Shown here: positions 52,682 to 63,213 of the stretch, piece by piece | Position numbering within the stretch: the stretch's first letter is position 1 | Layout: every line of letters begins with the position of its first letter | Source: Linnemannia hyalina | Taxonomy: Eukaryota; Mortierellomycota; Mortierellomycetes; Mortierellales; Mortierellaceae | NCBI GenBank assembly: GCA_019671135.1 | Contig: JAHRHY010000019.1 | Location: 1 to 64,000, forward strand | Length of the DNA stretch: 64,000 nt | Reading direction: 5' to 3' | Translations under genes and position numbers: made by a program | The notes under the pieces: model-generated | What the model saw: only the letters and a program-made list of their open reading frames with translations | What the model was told of the DNA's origin: nothing | Database searches by the model: none

Positions 52682-55194
52682 TGGTGCCCCTGTGTTGTTT
52701 GTAAAAAAGAAGGATGGTTCCTTGCGTATGTGTGTTGATTACAGAGGGTTAAACCGGATTACAAAAAAGAACAGACACCCCCTTCCTCGCATTGATGAAC
52801 TTATCGACCGTTTCCGCGGGGCACGCTACTTTACCAAACTTGACCTCCTCTCCGGTTACCATCAGCAACGTATAGCAGAAGAGGACACACACAAGACAGC
52901 CTTCCGTTGCCGCTACGGCCATTTCGAATTTAATGTGGTCCCTTTCGGGTTAACGAATGCACCGGCGTCCTTCTCCAATATGATGCTACGAGTATTAGAC
53001 CCTGTTCTCGACAAGTGGGTTGTTGTTTACCTCGACGACATTCTTATCTACTCGCGCACCGAGGCCGAACATCTACAACATCTCCGATCCGTCCTCACGC
53101 TCCTCCGCAAGTACGGTCTCTACGCCAAGTTGAGCAAGTGCTCCTTTATGCAGGAAGAGACCGAGTTCCTCGGCCACGTCATCTCCAAGGACGGTATCCA
53201 CACGAGCGGCGGTCTCGTTCGTGCCATCCGTGAATGGCCCCGTCCCCAGAAGCAGAAAGATGTTCAGCAGTTTGTTGGTCTTGCACAGTTCTATCATCAG
53301 TACATCGCTAACTTTGCCTCGATCGCCCTACCGTTGACCGCTCTCTTAGGTGAAGGCGTTCCTTTCTCTTGGTCTCAGGAGCAGGAAGTAGCGTTTACGA
53401 CTCTGAAGGAGGCCATCAGTAAAGCACCTGTTCTACGTATCTTCGACCCCGACCTTCTAACAACCGTCGAAACCGATGCCTCCGGCTTTGCTCTCGGTGC
53501 CGTTCTCTTTCAGACCGATGAGCATGGCGAGTCGCGCCCCGTCGCCTTCACCTCCCGCAAGCTGAACTCTGCCGAACGCAACTACCCAACACACGAACAG
53601 GAACTGTTGGCTGTTGTACATGCATTGAAGACATGGCGCTACTATCTGGACGGATCCCACTTCATTGTATACACCGACCATGCCACCCTCCAACACTTCC
53701 CCACTCAACCCAAACTCACCCGCCGTCAGGCCCGCTGGATGGAACTGTTGCAGGAATACAACTTCACCTTCAAGTATAAGAAAGGAGCCGACAACATTGT
53801 CCCAGATGCCCTGTCTCGCCGACCGGACCATAGAGAGATTAACACACTCTCAGTACAGCTCGACCCCAGGCTCCGGCAGCGCCTGATGGATGGTTACAAA
53901 GAGGATCACCGCCTCAAACCGATCTATGAAAGCTGCCTCCAGGGAAGTCCACCGTCTAATTACTCTCTTGTTGATGGTGTTCTTTGCATTCAACGTAATG
54001 ATCTTTTACTTGTTTGTATCCCCTCGAACTCTGACCTTCGGCTTTCTCTTCTTCACGATGCACACGACTCCGCTATAGCTGGTCACTTCGGTTTCGAGAA
54101 GACGTACGGTCATCTCCACTCGCGGTTCTTCTGGCCATCTATGGCGAAGGACACCCGGCTGTATGTGCAGACCTGTGAGTCGTGCCAAAGGACTAAGCCC
54201 AGCAACCAACCACCTGCTGGCCTCCTCCAGCCCCTACCCATTCCCGATCGACCCTGGCAAACGGTGACAATGGACTTTGTCGGCCCCCTACCCAAGACCC
54301 CACGCGGCTTTGACTCCATTACGGTCTTTGTTGACAAACTCACAAAGCAAGTGCACTTTGCCCCCTGCCACACCACCGACTCCGCCTCGCAAGTTGCACG
54401 CATTTTTTTCGACCATGTTTTCCGCTTGCACGGCATGCCGACCACTATTGTCTCCGACCGCGATACCAAGTTCACGAGCCGCTTTTGGAAAGAATTGAGC
54501 CGTCTGATGGACGTCCACCTTGCCATGTCGACTGCCTTCCACCCTCAGACCGATGGCCAGACCGAGCGTGCCAACCGCACCCTTATCACCATGCTCCGTA
54601 ACTTTGTCGACCAACGGCAGTCTAACTGGGACCTCCTACTTTCCGCCGCCGAATTTGCCACGAACAACGCCACCAATGCCTCCACTGGAGTCTCCCCGTT
54701 CTTCTTGAACTCCGGAGCCCATCCCAACATGCCCATGTCATTGTTGACCCCTACTCCCGGCCCCAACCCATCGGTTAACGAGTTCGTGCAATCTCGAAGC
54801 GAAGCCCTCACCCTCGCTAAGGAGTCCCTTGCTGCCGCCCAAGAACGTCAAGCAGCCAACGCCGACATCCGTCGGCGAGAGCATGATTTCAAGGTTGGTG
54901 ACCACCTTCTCCTTAACCTTGAGAATATCACCTTACCCTCGGACCGCACCCGCACGTCGCAGAAACTCTTGGCTCGCTTTGCCGGCCCCCACACCATTGT
55001 TGAACAGCTGTCCCCGGTCTCCTTCCGCCTTGATCTTCCACCGTCCATGAAGATTCACCCCGTCTTCCACGTCGACCGATTCCGACGCTACCAACCATCA
55101 CCTGCGACGCTAGGACCAAGAACACCAGCACGGCCACCACCGGTTATCGTTGAAGATGAGGAAGAGTATGAGGTCGAGGCCATTGCAGATCATA
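52682..55194 (+). pseudogene. Gypsy-1 pol, segment 3 (RT, RNase H, integrase)
   Basis: Carries RT with VKKKDGSLRMCVDYRGLN and the YLDD active site (VVYLDDILIYS, near 53028), RNase H (TDASGFALGA near 53475; YTDHATL near 53675), and the integrase HHCC finger (AGHFG...CESCQRTK). The core catalytic residues are D (TMDFVGPLP), D (VSDRDTKF) and E (DGQTERANRT). The C-terminus reaches the first strand of the chromodomain (YEVEAIADH). Cut by C2 with duplication ATA. Confidence 0.92.
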
Positions 55195-55689
55195 GCGGCC
55201 CCTTCATGTGCAGAGGATATAAAAAGGCATATAAAAAATATCCAAAGACCAAGGAACGGAGTGTTTACTTCCATAACTGACATATCTCTTCATAGTGGGC
55301 AACAGAACACAGAATAAAATAGCAATAGACAGCACAAGAATTTTTAAAATGTAATCTCTCCCCTGTATTTCACGACAAAGATACAGTTGAGAATACAAGT
55401 GCTTTAGATGATCACATACAAGAACTACTCTGTCGAATCTTGCAGTGAGGGTTACAGTTTAATAGTAGATGAACACATTCAAGATATTGGTGAGCGAAAA
55501 ATAAGAAGACTTTGTTGTTTGGAGAATGTAGTTGTGTTTAGTAGGATAATCGCGCAAGGAATGTTACAGTGGTTGTTTTAAATGGTTGATATCATACATA
55601 CACTCTCCTCTAATGGACGCGGTGGATATCGTCAAGATCTGCAGAGATGTAACAAACACCATATGATAATTTGGACTTGAAAGGCCTCC
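55195..55689 (+). repeat. C2 left 495-bp direct terminal unit
   Basis: Variant with AAAGACCAAGG, GATGAACACATTC and GATATTGGTGAGCG. The right unit of C2 carries the same variants, whereas both C1 units carry the other form, so the two units of one element are kept alike. 55690-55823 is non-coding. Confidence 0.9.
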
Positions 55690-55823
55690 TAGGTGGAAGT
55701 GTCGAAGACATGTTACATTTTTAAAAAGTTCATGCTATATATACAACCACAAATGCCAACTGTTGACAATTGGATAGTTTTTAAAATATCTACTCTTCAT
55801 CTGTCTCAACAACTACCAAAACT

Positions 55824-58034
55824 TTACATCTGGAGAGACAATTTAGGCAATTCCTCGATCGTGAACCCCATGGCAATTAACTTCTGCTTTTGTTTGTTGT
55901 TGGTAAATTTGTCTCGACTATAGTTACTGTCACCGTTTGCAGGTATCTTATACAGCAGTCCAACAATAATGTCCTCTTCGTACCTCTTGAGCAGATGACA
56001 TCCGTCGAAAAGGTAGTTGGTTGCATATTCATGCTTCTTGTCAAACGAACATGTTGTCCATTTAATTTCGTCTTTATCTATGACGATTATACCCGAGGAG
56101 CTTTTATCTTTAGGGTACCTTTTCCACATAACATCCTCAGCATCTTTATCATCCTCAGCATCTTTATCATCTTCAGCATCGTTATCACCCTCAGCATCTT
56201 TGTCATCCTCAGCATCGTTATCACCCTCAGCATCTTTGTCATCTTCAGCATCTTTATCACCCACCGCATCTTTGTCATCCTCAGCATCTTTATCGCCCTC
56301 AGCATCTTTATCATCCTCACATGTGCTCTCATCTTTCTGTGGCAAGCTTTGCTTATGCTCATGCGGTTTAAATCCCATAGCAAACAACTTCTCTTTTTCC
56401 TTCTGGCTAAGAGAATGACACTCTACATTCTCTGCAGCAATATGGTCATCAGTCATCAAGCCGATTACAGTGTCTTTTTTGCGCATCTTGAGAATGTGCA
56501 TTCCATTTACAAGTACATTCTCGGAATATTCCAAGTACTTGTTAAGTTTTTTCCATATCACCTTGGATTTATCTGTTGGTCCTTCTACTGGTACTTCTTC
56601 TTCTACTTCGATCTCCTCGTTGAAAAGCGTCTTTCTCTCTTCATCAGACAATGGTTGAAGTTTCATCTTGCTAAGCATGGAGCGTTCCAAGATATCCAAC
56701 TCTGGAACATCACCGACACCGCGCAGAGCATCAAGCGTAAACAGGCCAACGTATGTATTCTTTCCAGATAGCCTGACAATGTACTTGCCATTCATCGTAA
56801 ACTTAGTTGCATAGTCAAGCATGTCGTTATTAGGATGAATCATCCATCCTCTGTCCTTCGCACGTGCTATGTCTTTCTCTGATCTAATGTTATGCACCGT
56901 TGTGGCCAGTGCAAATGTATGTTCATCTTTTCCATCCTTAGAAACGTCTACATTAGAAGATGGCTCTGCATTTTTGGGCATCTTTGAAGGCCTTTTCTTT
57001 CGAAGAGTCTTCTTCTTATCATCCTTAGATGACTTTTTATGAGATAGTTTTTCATCAGGGTTATCCTTAGAGGTATCATCTCCAGATTCTACATTAGGTC
57101 TGTTATTGGACTTGCCATCATCAGAGTCTTTATCATCAGGGGAATCATCGTCAGAGCCAGCATCATCAGACGTATCACCATCATCAGACGTATCACCATC
57201 ATCTGTATCATCGTCAGAATTCTCATCAGCAGAAGACTCTTCTATTTTTTCTACATCTGCAGGAGTTGCCTCTTGGAGTCCCATCTTTTGCAATATACGT
57301 ACCTCTTTGTCAGATAATTCCGGTACAGGAAGATTTTTCCCCATGAGCTCAGGTGGACACAATACAACGTAGAGATCCTTTTCCTTCAGCTTAATAATGT
57401 ACTTGCCATTTACAGTATAGTTTTTTGCATAGAGAAAAGCTGGATTAGTTGCATAACGCATCCATATGCCTGTATTAGCGAGTGGTACATTTTTCTTGGA
57501 CGTTATGTCAACTACCTTTGGACTCAACGGAAAGGAGACGGCAATTTTATCTTCTTCATCATCATCGTCGGACGGCTCTTCATCCTCGGAAGTCATATCG
57601 TCATCAGATGATACAAACTTAGAAGTATGTGTCTTCTTTAAAGCCTTGGAAGACTTGGGACGCGTAACGACAGGTGCATTCTTGTTACCACGTTTTATAT
57701 GACCTCTATCTTGATCTTGATGACGCCCACAGTATGTTTGACCAATTTTGGCTACACTACCACAATTAGCGCCCTTAATGGTTGTGCCTTGACACTTGCG
57801 CGCAGGATCGTGGACATAACAATGCATGCCTTCATCGTCAACTTCCTTCATGCATTTACGCTTGGACTTGACGCACTTTGCTCCACAAAAGTAGTATCTC
57901 TCCACTTCCTTATCCCCATCAAGCGCCTTAAAGATCTTATTTGCATCTTTCTTGGTAAACTCCACTCCCTTCTTAGAAGAAAATGTCTCGAAGGCCTTGG
58001 TGATGAGCTCGATTGTAAGCTGAACGTACTGCAT
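55824..58034 (-). CDS. Family C acidic Cys/His repeat protein (C2 copy), 736 aa
   Basis: Same architecture as the C1 protein. Differences: a basic stretch (KKRKRNKQESSDEEP) is missing after the second Cys/His module, one extra GDTSDD is present in the first acidic linker, and the C-terminus ends earlier (ELPKLSLQM) through a 1-nt deletion near 55840. The hexapeptide tract (10 copies) and repeats 2-4 look identical to C1 apart from E416D (LEYATKF to LDYATKF). Confidence 0.75.
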   Translation of the reverse strand: MQYVQLTIELITKAFETFSSKKGVEFTKKDANKIFKALDGDKEVERYYFCGAKCVKSKRKCMKEVDDEGMHCYVHDPARKCQGTTIKGANCGSVAKIGQTYCGRHQDQDRGHIKRGNKNAPVVTRPKSSKALKKTHTSKFVSSDDDMTSEDEEPSDDDDEEDKIAVSFPLSPKVVDITSKKNVPLANTGIWMRYATNPAFLYAKNYTVNGKYIIKLKEKDLYVVLCPPELMGKNLPVPELSDKEVRILQKMGLQEATPADVEKIEESSADENSDDDTDDGDTSDDGDTSDDAGSDDDSPDDKDSDDGKSNNRPNVESGDDTSKDNPDEKLSHKKSSKDDKKKTLRKKRPSKMPKNAEPSSNVDVSKDGKDEHTFALATTVHNIRSEKDIARAKDRGWMIHPNNDMLDYATKFTMNGKYIVRLSGKNTYVGLFTLDALRGVGDVPELDILERSMLSKMKLQPLSDEERKTLFNEEIEVEEEVPVEGPTDKSKVIWKKLNKYLEYSENVLVNGMHILKMRKKDTVIGLMTDDHIAAENVECHSLSQKEKEKLFAMGFKPHEHKQSLPQKDESTCEDDKDAEGDKDAEDDKDAVGDKDAEDDKDAEGDNDAEDDKDAEGDNDAEDDKDAEDDKDAEDVMWKRYPKDKSSSGIIVIDKDEIKWTTCSFDKKHEYATNYLFDGCHLLKRYEEDIIVGLLYKIPANGDSNYSRDKFTNNKQKQKLIAMGFTIEELPKLSLQM

Positions 58035-58708
58035 GTTTTTGGATATGAACGATATAGATTGTACTTGTGGTATGGTGGGTGTGAATGACTTTTCAGTTTA
58101 TGTGTGGTAGATTGCAGCTGCTTAGTACACTGATATAAAGAATTGCAATAAAAGATGGTTGTATAGGTATGGATGGTTGTATAGATATGGATAATGGTTG
58201 GTTGGTTACTAGATAAGATAAAGATTAAGCAAGAGGGAAGTGGAGTCCTTTATTTATACTAATTCATGGGACAATGCCACATTGGATATTAATAGCGCTT
58301 GCTTATTAACACTGCTTGGCGCTTAGTAACAAAAGAGTTTTAAAAAGGCATCTAAGTGGTTAATAACGTAGTGTTCCTCGTATGACGTAGATCTTGCTTA
58401 TTAAGACTGCTTGGCGTTAAAGACGGGGTTTAAAAATGGTTAAGAATGTAGTATTCTTTTATGACGTAGGTTTGTACATGTGTTTATGTATTCTTTTATG
58501 ACGTAGGTTTGTACATGTGTTTATCCTCTTTGTTAAATAAAAAGGAATGTTGTAGAATAGCATAGAATAGCATCCGATCTACTACAATAATACCATGACT
58601 TTTAATAATAGATACCGGTGCATATTAGCGTCTAGGCAGTTAATACCGTATCTCAATGCTGACTAAATAGGCTATGTATGACTATTCTTTTAAAAACCTG
58701 CAATAAGT
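58035..58708. promoter_or_regulatory. C2 intergenic region
   Basis: Matches 50083-50765 of C1 but carries an extra tandem copy of a 37-bp segment (GTATTCTTTTATGACGTAGG start, about 58451-58522). TATA-like element on the minus strand near 58249-58262. Confidence 0.45.
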
Positions 58709-59998
58709 CTACAGATTACCATTAACATCCATTTGTCGCTTCGTACCTCTAAGCTCAATGGAAAGACCGGGTTGCATTATTACTGCTTGATCCATTGGTG
58801 TGTCCTCATCAACATTAACATCAACATCACCATGAAGATTAATACCAAGAAATTTGTTCTGGAGTTGTGCCATTGTATTTCCATCCTCCACTAGCGCACC
58901 AACATCAACATATCCCATTGGTTGCTCAACGTCGTTCTCTGTCGTCGGATACTCGAATCCTTCGCGAAGCCAAGCTGTATGAATTGGTTCTGCAGAAATC
59001 TTCAACAAAGCAACCATCTTTTTCATGTTTAAGAGTAACAAAGATAACTTCAACTGCAAATTATATGTTTGTTTCTTATCCACCAACACAGGAGTACGGT
59101 TGTTGTGTTTCTCAAATGTGGAACCAAGGTCTGCAAACAGAGATTCCATCTGCGAGCGGAAACTACCAAAGGTGGTATTGTATAACGCTTCTTCCTGTGT
59201 AAGTTCCTTGTTCTTCTGTTTACGGTATGGATGAGCGAAATTTTGGACTTTAAGAGTATCAGACTCATCTATAAGCCTCCTTAAGAACTGTGGATACCCT
59301 CCATCGAGAGCAATGCAATCCATCTCATGCACTCTCTTGTCCAACTTCATCGTTAGCAGCATTGTTCCATCAGCATTGTTCTTGCAAGATGCAGATTTGG
59401 AGACAAATAAAGCCATGCCATTACAATCCATTGCTACCTGTGTGCGTAATCCTGACTTTTTCAGCTTGTAAGAGTACATATCAGCACTACTCTCACCTTT
59501 GTATGTTGCTCTTGTATCATGACCATCAAGATGCAATGTAACATGCTTAAATAATGGAGGATTCTTTTCCTTTGCAGACAAAAGGCGTATTTTAATTGTG
59601 GAGAACATTGTTGCAATACAGTTGGTGATGTACTTGTTGTGCAAAGTATATTCTTTCTTATAAAACACAGAGTGCATTGCATGAAAACTACTTTTTGGCA
59701 TGTGTGGTTCCATTGCTTCCATAGACAGTCCTTTGACAAGATGGTAGAGCATTAAAAGACCTTTCTCCACTTCTTTGTATGGACCAGGATACTTAACCTT
59801 TGGCCAGATGTCAACAAGAAAGAAGTACACTGGAATAGGACCAAGGCGTCGATTTAGGGTTTCTTTTATTTCTGGCATATACCCAATTTCCTTGCTTACA
59901 GTACGATGATTATTACGTGGTGTAATTGTTGGCCATCCAGCGTTGAGGAAAGTCCAATGGTCATCAAGCAGTTGTTGGAAGTGTTTTGTTAGATCCAT
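58709..59998 (-). CDS. Family C DDE transposase (C2 copy), 429 aa
   Basis: Triad as in C1. The acidic C-terminal region is rearranged (LHGDVDVNVDEDTPMDQAV) and reads through to a basic end, RGTKRQMDVNGNL. Start MDLTKHFQ at 59998, with upstream in-frame ATGs at 60025 and 60088. Confidence 0.85.
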   Translation of the reverse strand: MDLTKHFQQLLDDHWTFLNAGWPTITPRNNHRTVSKEIGYMPEIKETLNRRLGPIPVYFFLVDIWPKVKYPGPYKEVEKGLLMLYHLVKGLSMEAMEPHMPKSSFHAMHSVFYKKEYTLHNKYITNCIATMFSTIKIRLLSAKEKNPPLFKHVTLHLDGHDTRATYKGESSADMYSYKLKKSGLRTQVAMDCNGMALFVSKSASCKNNADGTMLLTMKLDKRVHEMDCIALDGGYPQFLRRLIDESDTLKVQNFAHPYRKQKNKELTQEEALYNTTFGSFRSQMESLFADLGSTFEKHNNRTPVLVDKKQTYNLQLKLSLLLLNMKKMVALLKISAEPIHTAWLREGFEYPTTENDVEQPMGYVDVGALVEDGNTMAQLQNKFLGINLHGDVDVNVDEDTPMDQAVIMQPGLSIELRGTKRQMDVNGNL

Positions 59999-60161
59999 AA
60001 TAATATTTATGTATTGGATTGTCATGACGTTAACCAACAATAACGATTTTTTAAAAAGGCTTATACTTAACTGCATACACAACAGCATGTAGGATGGTAT
60101 CTATTATACAGCAAGCACATAGTTGAGAATACAAATATATATTTTTATATTTTTTTCGGTA

Positions 60162-60656
60162 GCGGCCCCTTCATGTGCAGAGGATATAAAAAGGCATATA
60201 AAAAATATCCAAAGACCAAGGAACGGAGTGTTTACTTCCATAACTGACATATCTCTTCATAGTGGGCAACAGAACACAGAATAAAATAGCAATAGACAGC
60301 GCAAGAATTTTTAAAATGTAATCTCTCCCCTGTATTTCACGACAAAGATACAGTTGAGAATACAAGTGCTTTAGATGATCACATACAAGAACTACTCTGT
60401 CGAATCTTGCAGTGAGGGTTACAGTTTAATAGTAGATGAACACATTCAAGATATTGGTGAGCGAAAAATAAGAAGACTTTGTTGTTTGGAGAATGTAGTT
60501 GTGTTTAGTAGGATAATCGCGCAAGGAATGTTACAGTGGTTGTTTTAAATGGTTGATATCATACATACACTCTCCTCTAATGGACGCGGTGGATATCGTC
60601 AAGATCTGCAGAGATGTAACAAACACCATATGATAATTTGGACTTGAAAGGCCTCC
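60162..60656 (+). repeat. C2 right 495-bp direct terminal unit
   Basis: Direct repeat of 55195-55689. One visible difference: GACAGCGCAAG against GACAGCACAAG. Confidence 0.9.
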
Positions 60657-60659
60657 ATA

Positions 60660-60802
60660 GGAAGGTTAACAACAACATGGAGTACCTTCTACAATGGCAA
60701 GGATACCCGCGCGAGGACTGGACATGGGAACCAGAGAGTGAACTGGCACACTGTAAGGACATCCTCAACAAGTACAAGCGCGACCATGGCCTTAGGACTT
60801 AG
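60660..60802 (+). pseudogene. Gypsy-1 pol, segment 4 (chromodomain end)
   Basis: Completes the chromodomain (YLLQWQGYPREDWTWEPESEL) and ends at TAG 60800-60802. The four pol segments add up to an uninterrupted frame. Confidence 0.9.
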
Positions 60803-61033
60803 CGGATTATTTTTAAGAGGGGAAGGTGCAACATATTAGGTTTATCATTGCTCTCTAGTTAGTCATTCCTTGTCACTCTCTATCATCTCTGACTCACTAT
60901 GACACTACACCTAGAAACCTAGTTGACGACTTTGTATATATATTTAGTTGTACCATAGTAATAACATCAATCATCACTGCTTCAACTCTCGTCCCCGTTC
61001 TATACTTCTCTGTCCCAGTCTTCGCCTGTTGCA
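60803..61033 (+). repeat. Gypsy-1 polypurine tract and 3' LTR
   Basis: AAGAGGGGAAGG (60815-60826) abuts the LTR at 60827. Differences from the 5' LTR: CTCT for CTCC, TCCCC for TGCCC, and TCTATA for TCTTTA. Confidence 0.92.
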
Positions 61034-61632
61034 TATGTCCATTTGGATTCTTTTGCTTTTGTATATGTACTCTTTATAGATGTATTTGTTATCTTTTTAA
61101 AAACTCCTTCCATAATTGTCTGTACAAATTCTTGCAACCTCCATTGGTATTCCATAACATATTCATCTATTTCGACCCAAGACGATTCCCATTTAGATGT
61201 GTATTTTGTTTTACAGATTGGCTTTGATATCCGCGACAAATATATTCCCCACGTTGACCTATTATGTATCTCTTATTTTATAATCTACTCTTGATCTACT
61301 TTAATATTCCAATGCGTGGGTTGGGTACTCCCTCGCCCAAAAAAAAGCGCTCCAACCTTTTTGTCCTGCCCGATTACCGATATGTAAAATATGTTTATGT
61401 TGATACTCTCTCCTTACGTTTTGCTCTTGTAATACTGCTAGATAACTATGTCCATTTGGATTCTTTTGCTTTTGTATATGTACTCTTTATAGATGTATTT
61501 GTTATCTTTTTAAAAACTCCTTCCATAATTGTCTGTACAAATTCTTGCAACCTCCATTGGTATTCCATAACATATTCATCTATTTCGACCCAAGACGATT
61601 CCCATTTAGATGTGTATTTTGTTTTACAGATT
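61034..61632 (-). repeat. A4 right end, continued after Gypsy-1
   Basis: 61034-61190 finishes the interrupted unit, 61191-61324 is a spacer, 61325-61603 a second full unit, and 61604-61632 the start of another spacer, cut by A5. Confidence 0.9.
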
Positions 61633-61759
61633 GGGAATCGTCTTGGGTCGAAATAGATGAATATGTTATGGAATACCAATGGAGGTTGCAAGAATTTGTA
61701 CAGACAATTATGGAAGGAGTTTTTAAAAAGATAACAAATACATCTATAAAGAGTGCATA
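61633..61759 (+). mobile_element. Left end of family A element A5
   Basis: GGGAATCGTCTTGGG start after ATT (61630-61632), in a spacer of A4. Only 127 bp of the first unit are present before C3. The rest lies beyond the window. Confidence 0.75.
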
Positions 61760-62078
61760 GCGGCCCCTTCATGTGCAGAGGATATAAAAAGGCGTATAAA
61801 AAATATCCAAAGCCCAAGGAACGGAGTGTTGACTTCCATAACTGGCATATCTCTTCATAGTGGGCAACAGAACACAGAATAAAATAGCAGTAGACAGCAC
61901 AAGAATTTTTAAAATGTAATCTCTCCCCTGTATTTCGCCCCAAAGATACAGTTGAGAGTACAAGTGCTTTAGATGATCACATACAAGAACTACTCTGGCG
62001 AATCTTGCAGTGAGGGTTACAGGTTAATAGTAGATGGACACATTCAAGAGTGTGGTGTGCGAAAAATAAGAAGACTTT

Positions 62079-62573
62079 GCGGCCCCTTCATGTGCAGAGG
62101 ATATAAAAAGGCATATAAAAAATATCCAAAGTCCAAGGAACGGAGTGTTGACTTCCATAACTGGCATATCTCTTCATAGTGGGCAACAGAACACAGAATA
62201 AAATAGCAATAGACAGCACAAGAATTTTTAAAATGTAATCTCTCCCCTGTATTTCACGACAAAGATACAGTTGAGAGTACAAGTGCTTTAGATGATCACA
62301 TACAAGAACTACTCTGGCGAATCTTGCAGTGAGGGTTACAGGTTAATAGTAGATGGACATATTCAAGAGTTTGGTGTGCGAAAAATAAGAAGACTTTGTT
62401 GTTTGGAGAATAGGTTGGTGTTTAGTAGGATAGTTAAACAAAAAATGTTACAATGGTTGTCTTATATGCTTGGTATCATACATACACTCTCCTCTAATGG
62501 ACGCGGTGGATATCGTCAAGATCTGCAGAGATGTAACAAACACCATATGATAATTTGGACTTGAAAGGCCTCC
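62079..62573 (+). mobile_element. Solo 495-bp family C unit (C4)
   Basis: A lone terminal unit with its own target duplication TTT (62076-62078 and 62574-62576), inserted in the same type of unit belonging to C3. It shares the GGAACGGAGTGTTGAC form with C1. Either a solo remnant of a full element after recombination between its direct units, or a unit mobilised by itself. Confidence 0.9.
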
Positions 62574-63213
62574 TTTGTTGTTTGGAGAATAGGTTGGTGT
62601 TTAGTAGGATAGTTAAACAAAAAATGTTACAATGGTTGTCTTATATGCTTGGTATCATATATACATTCTCATCCCATGGTCGCTATGGATATTGTCGAGA
62701 TCTACAGAGATGTAACAAACACCATATGATAACTTGGACGTGAAAGGCCTCCTAGGTGAATGTTTTAAACAAATATGGGTAATGCAATAGTGCTGAGGGT
62801 GCATGCATTGTGGAACTTCTCAGATGAAGTTATCGTGGTTTTCATGATGTTTGATATAACATACTTTGTTGGAAGTCACGATTGTTATGATATTTGTTGA
62901 TATACAGATCGTTGGTAAACATGCCAATGGTGAAAAAATAAATGTCATAAAGAGTGCATGCATTGTAGAACATCTTAGATATAGTTATTGTAATTTTCGT
63001 GATGTTAAATACAAGCAGATTGTGGATAAACACCACTGTGGTCAAGAAAGAAATATTGTAAATTGTGCAAAGGATGGTCGAAGTTTTTAAAAAGATGGGT
63101 GATATATCTGGTGAATCTCATTGGAAGGGACGAGGATATTACTACATGTGTATTCCATATATAAAAGCTTTCTTTGTGCAAGTGGTATATCTACAGTTTT
63201 TAAAATTCTTGAT

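Larger units (their letters stand above)
55195..60656 (-). mobile_element. Family C element C2, composite with direct terminal repeats
   Basis: 5,462 bp, target duplication ATA (55192-55194 and 60657-60659), inserted in the Gypsy-1 chromodomain. Same plan and orientation as C1. C1 and C2 are almost identical in some blocks and clearly different in others (N-terminal linker of the large gene, intergenic region, unit variants). Confidence 0.9.
30952..61033 (+). mobile_element. Gypsy-1: Ty3/gypsy chromovirus-type retrotransposon with four nested insertion events
   Basis: 207-bp LTRs (30952-31158 and 60827-61033) with TGCAACA/TGTTGCA termini and TATGT target duplication (30947-30951 and 61034-61038). 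The LTRs differ at three visible positions. The order gag, protease, RT, RNase H, integrase, chromodomain is that of Ty3/gypsy chromoviruses. Removing Gypsy-2, C1 and C2 leaves pol fully open, so the element was intact when they landed (B2 lies inside Gypsy-2). It is much more GC-rich than the DNA transposons around it. Confidence 0.93.
27117..61632 (-). mobile_element. Family A element A4, left end lost, split by Gypsy-1
   Basis: It begins inside its zinc-ribbon gene, cut by A3. The small, Rep-like and transposase genes are open. The right terminal units are at 30825-30951 continued by 61034-61190, and at 61325-61603. Gypsy-1 lies inside the first of these units. The second is followed by 29 bp of spacer (61604-61632) and then the insertion point of A5 (duplication ATT 61630-61632). 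Confidence 0.85.
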
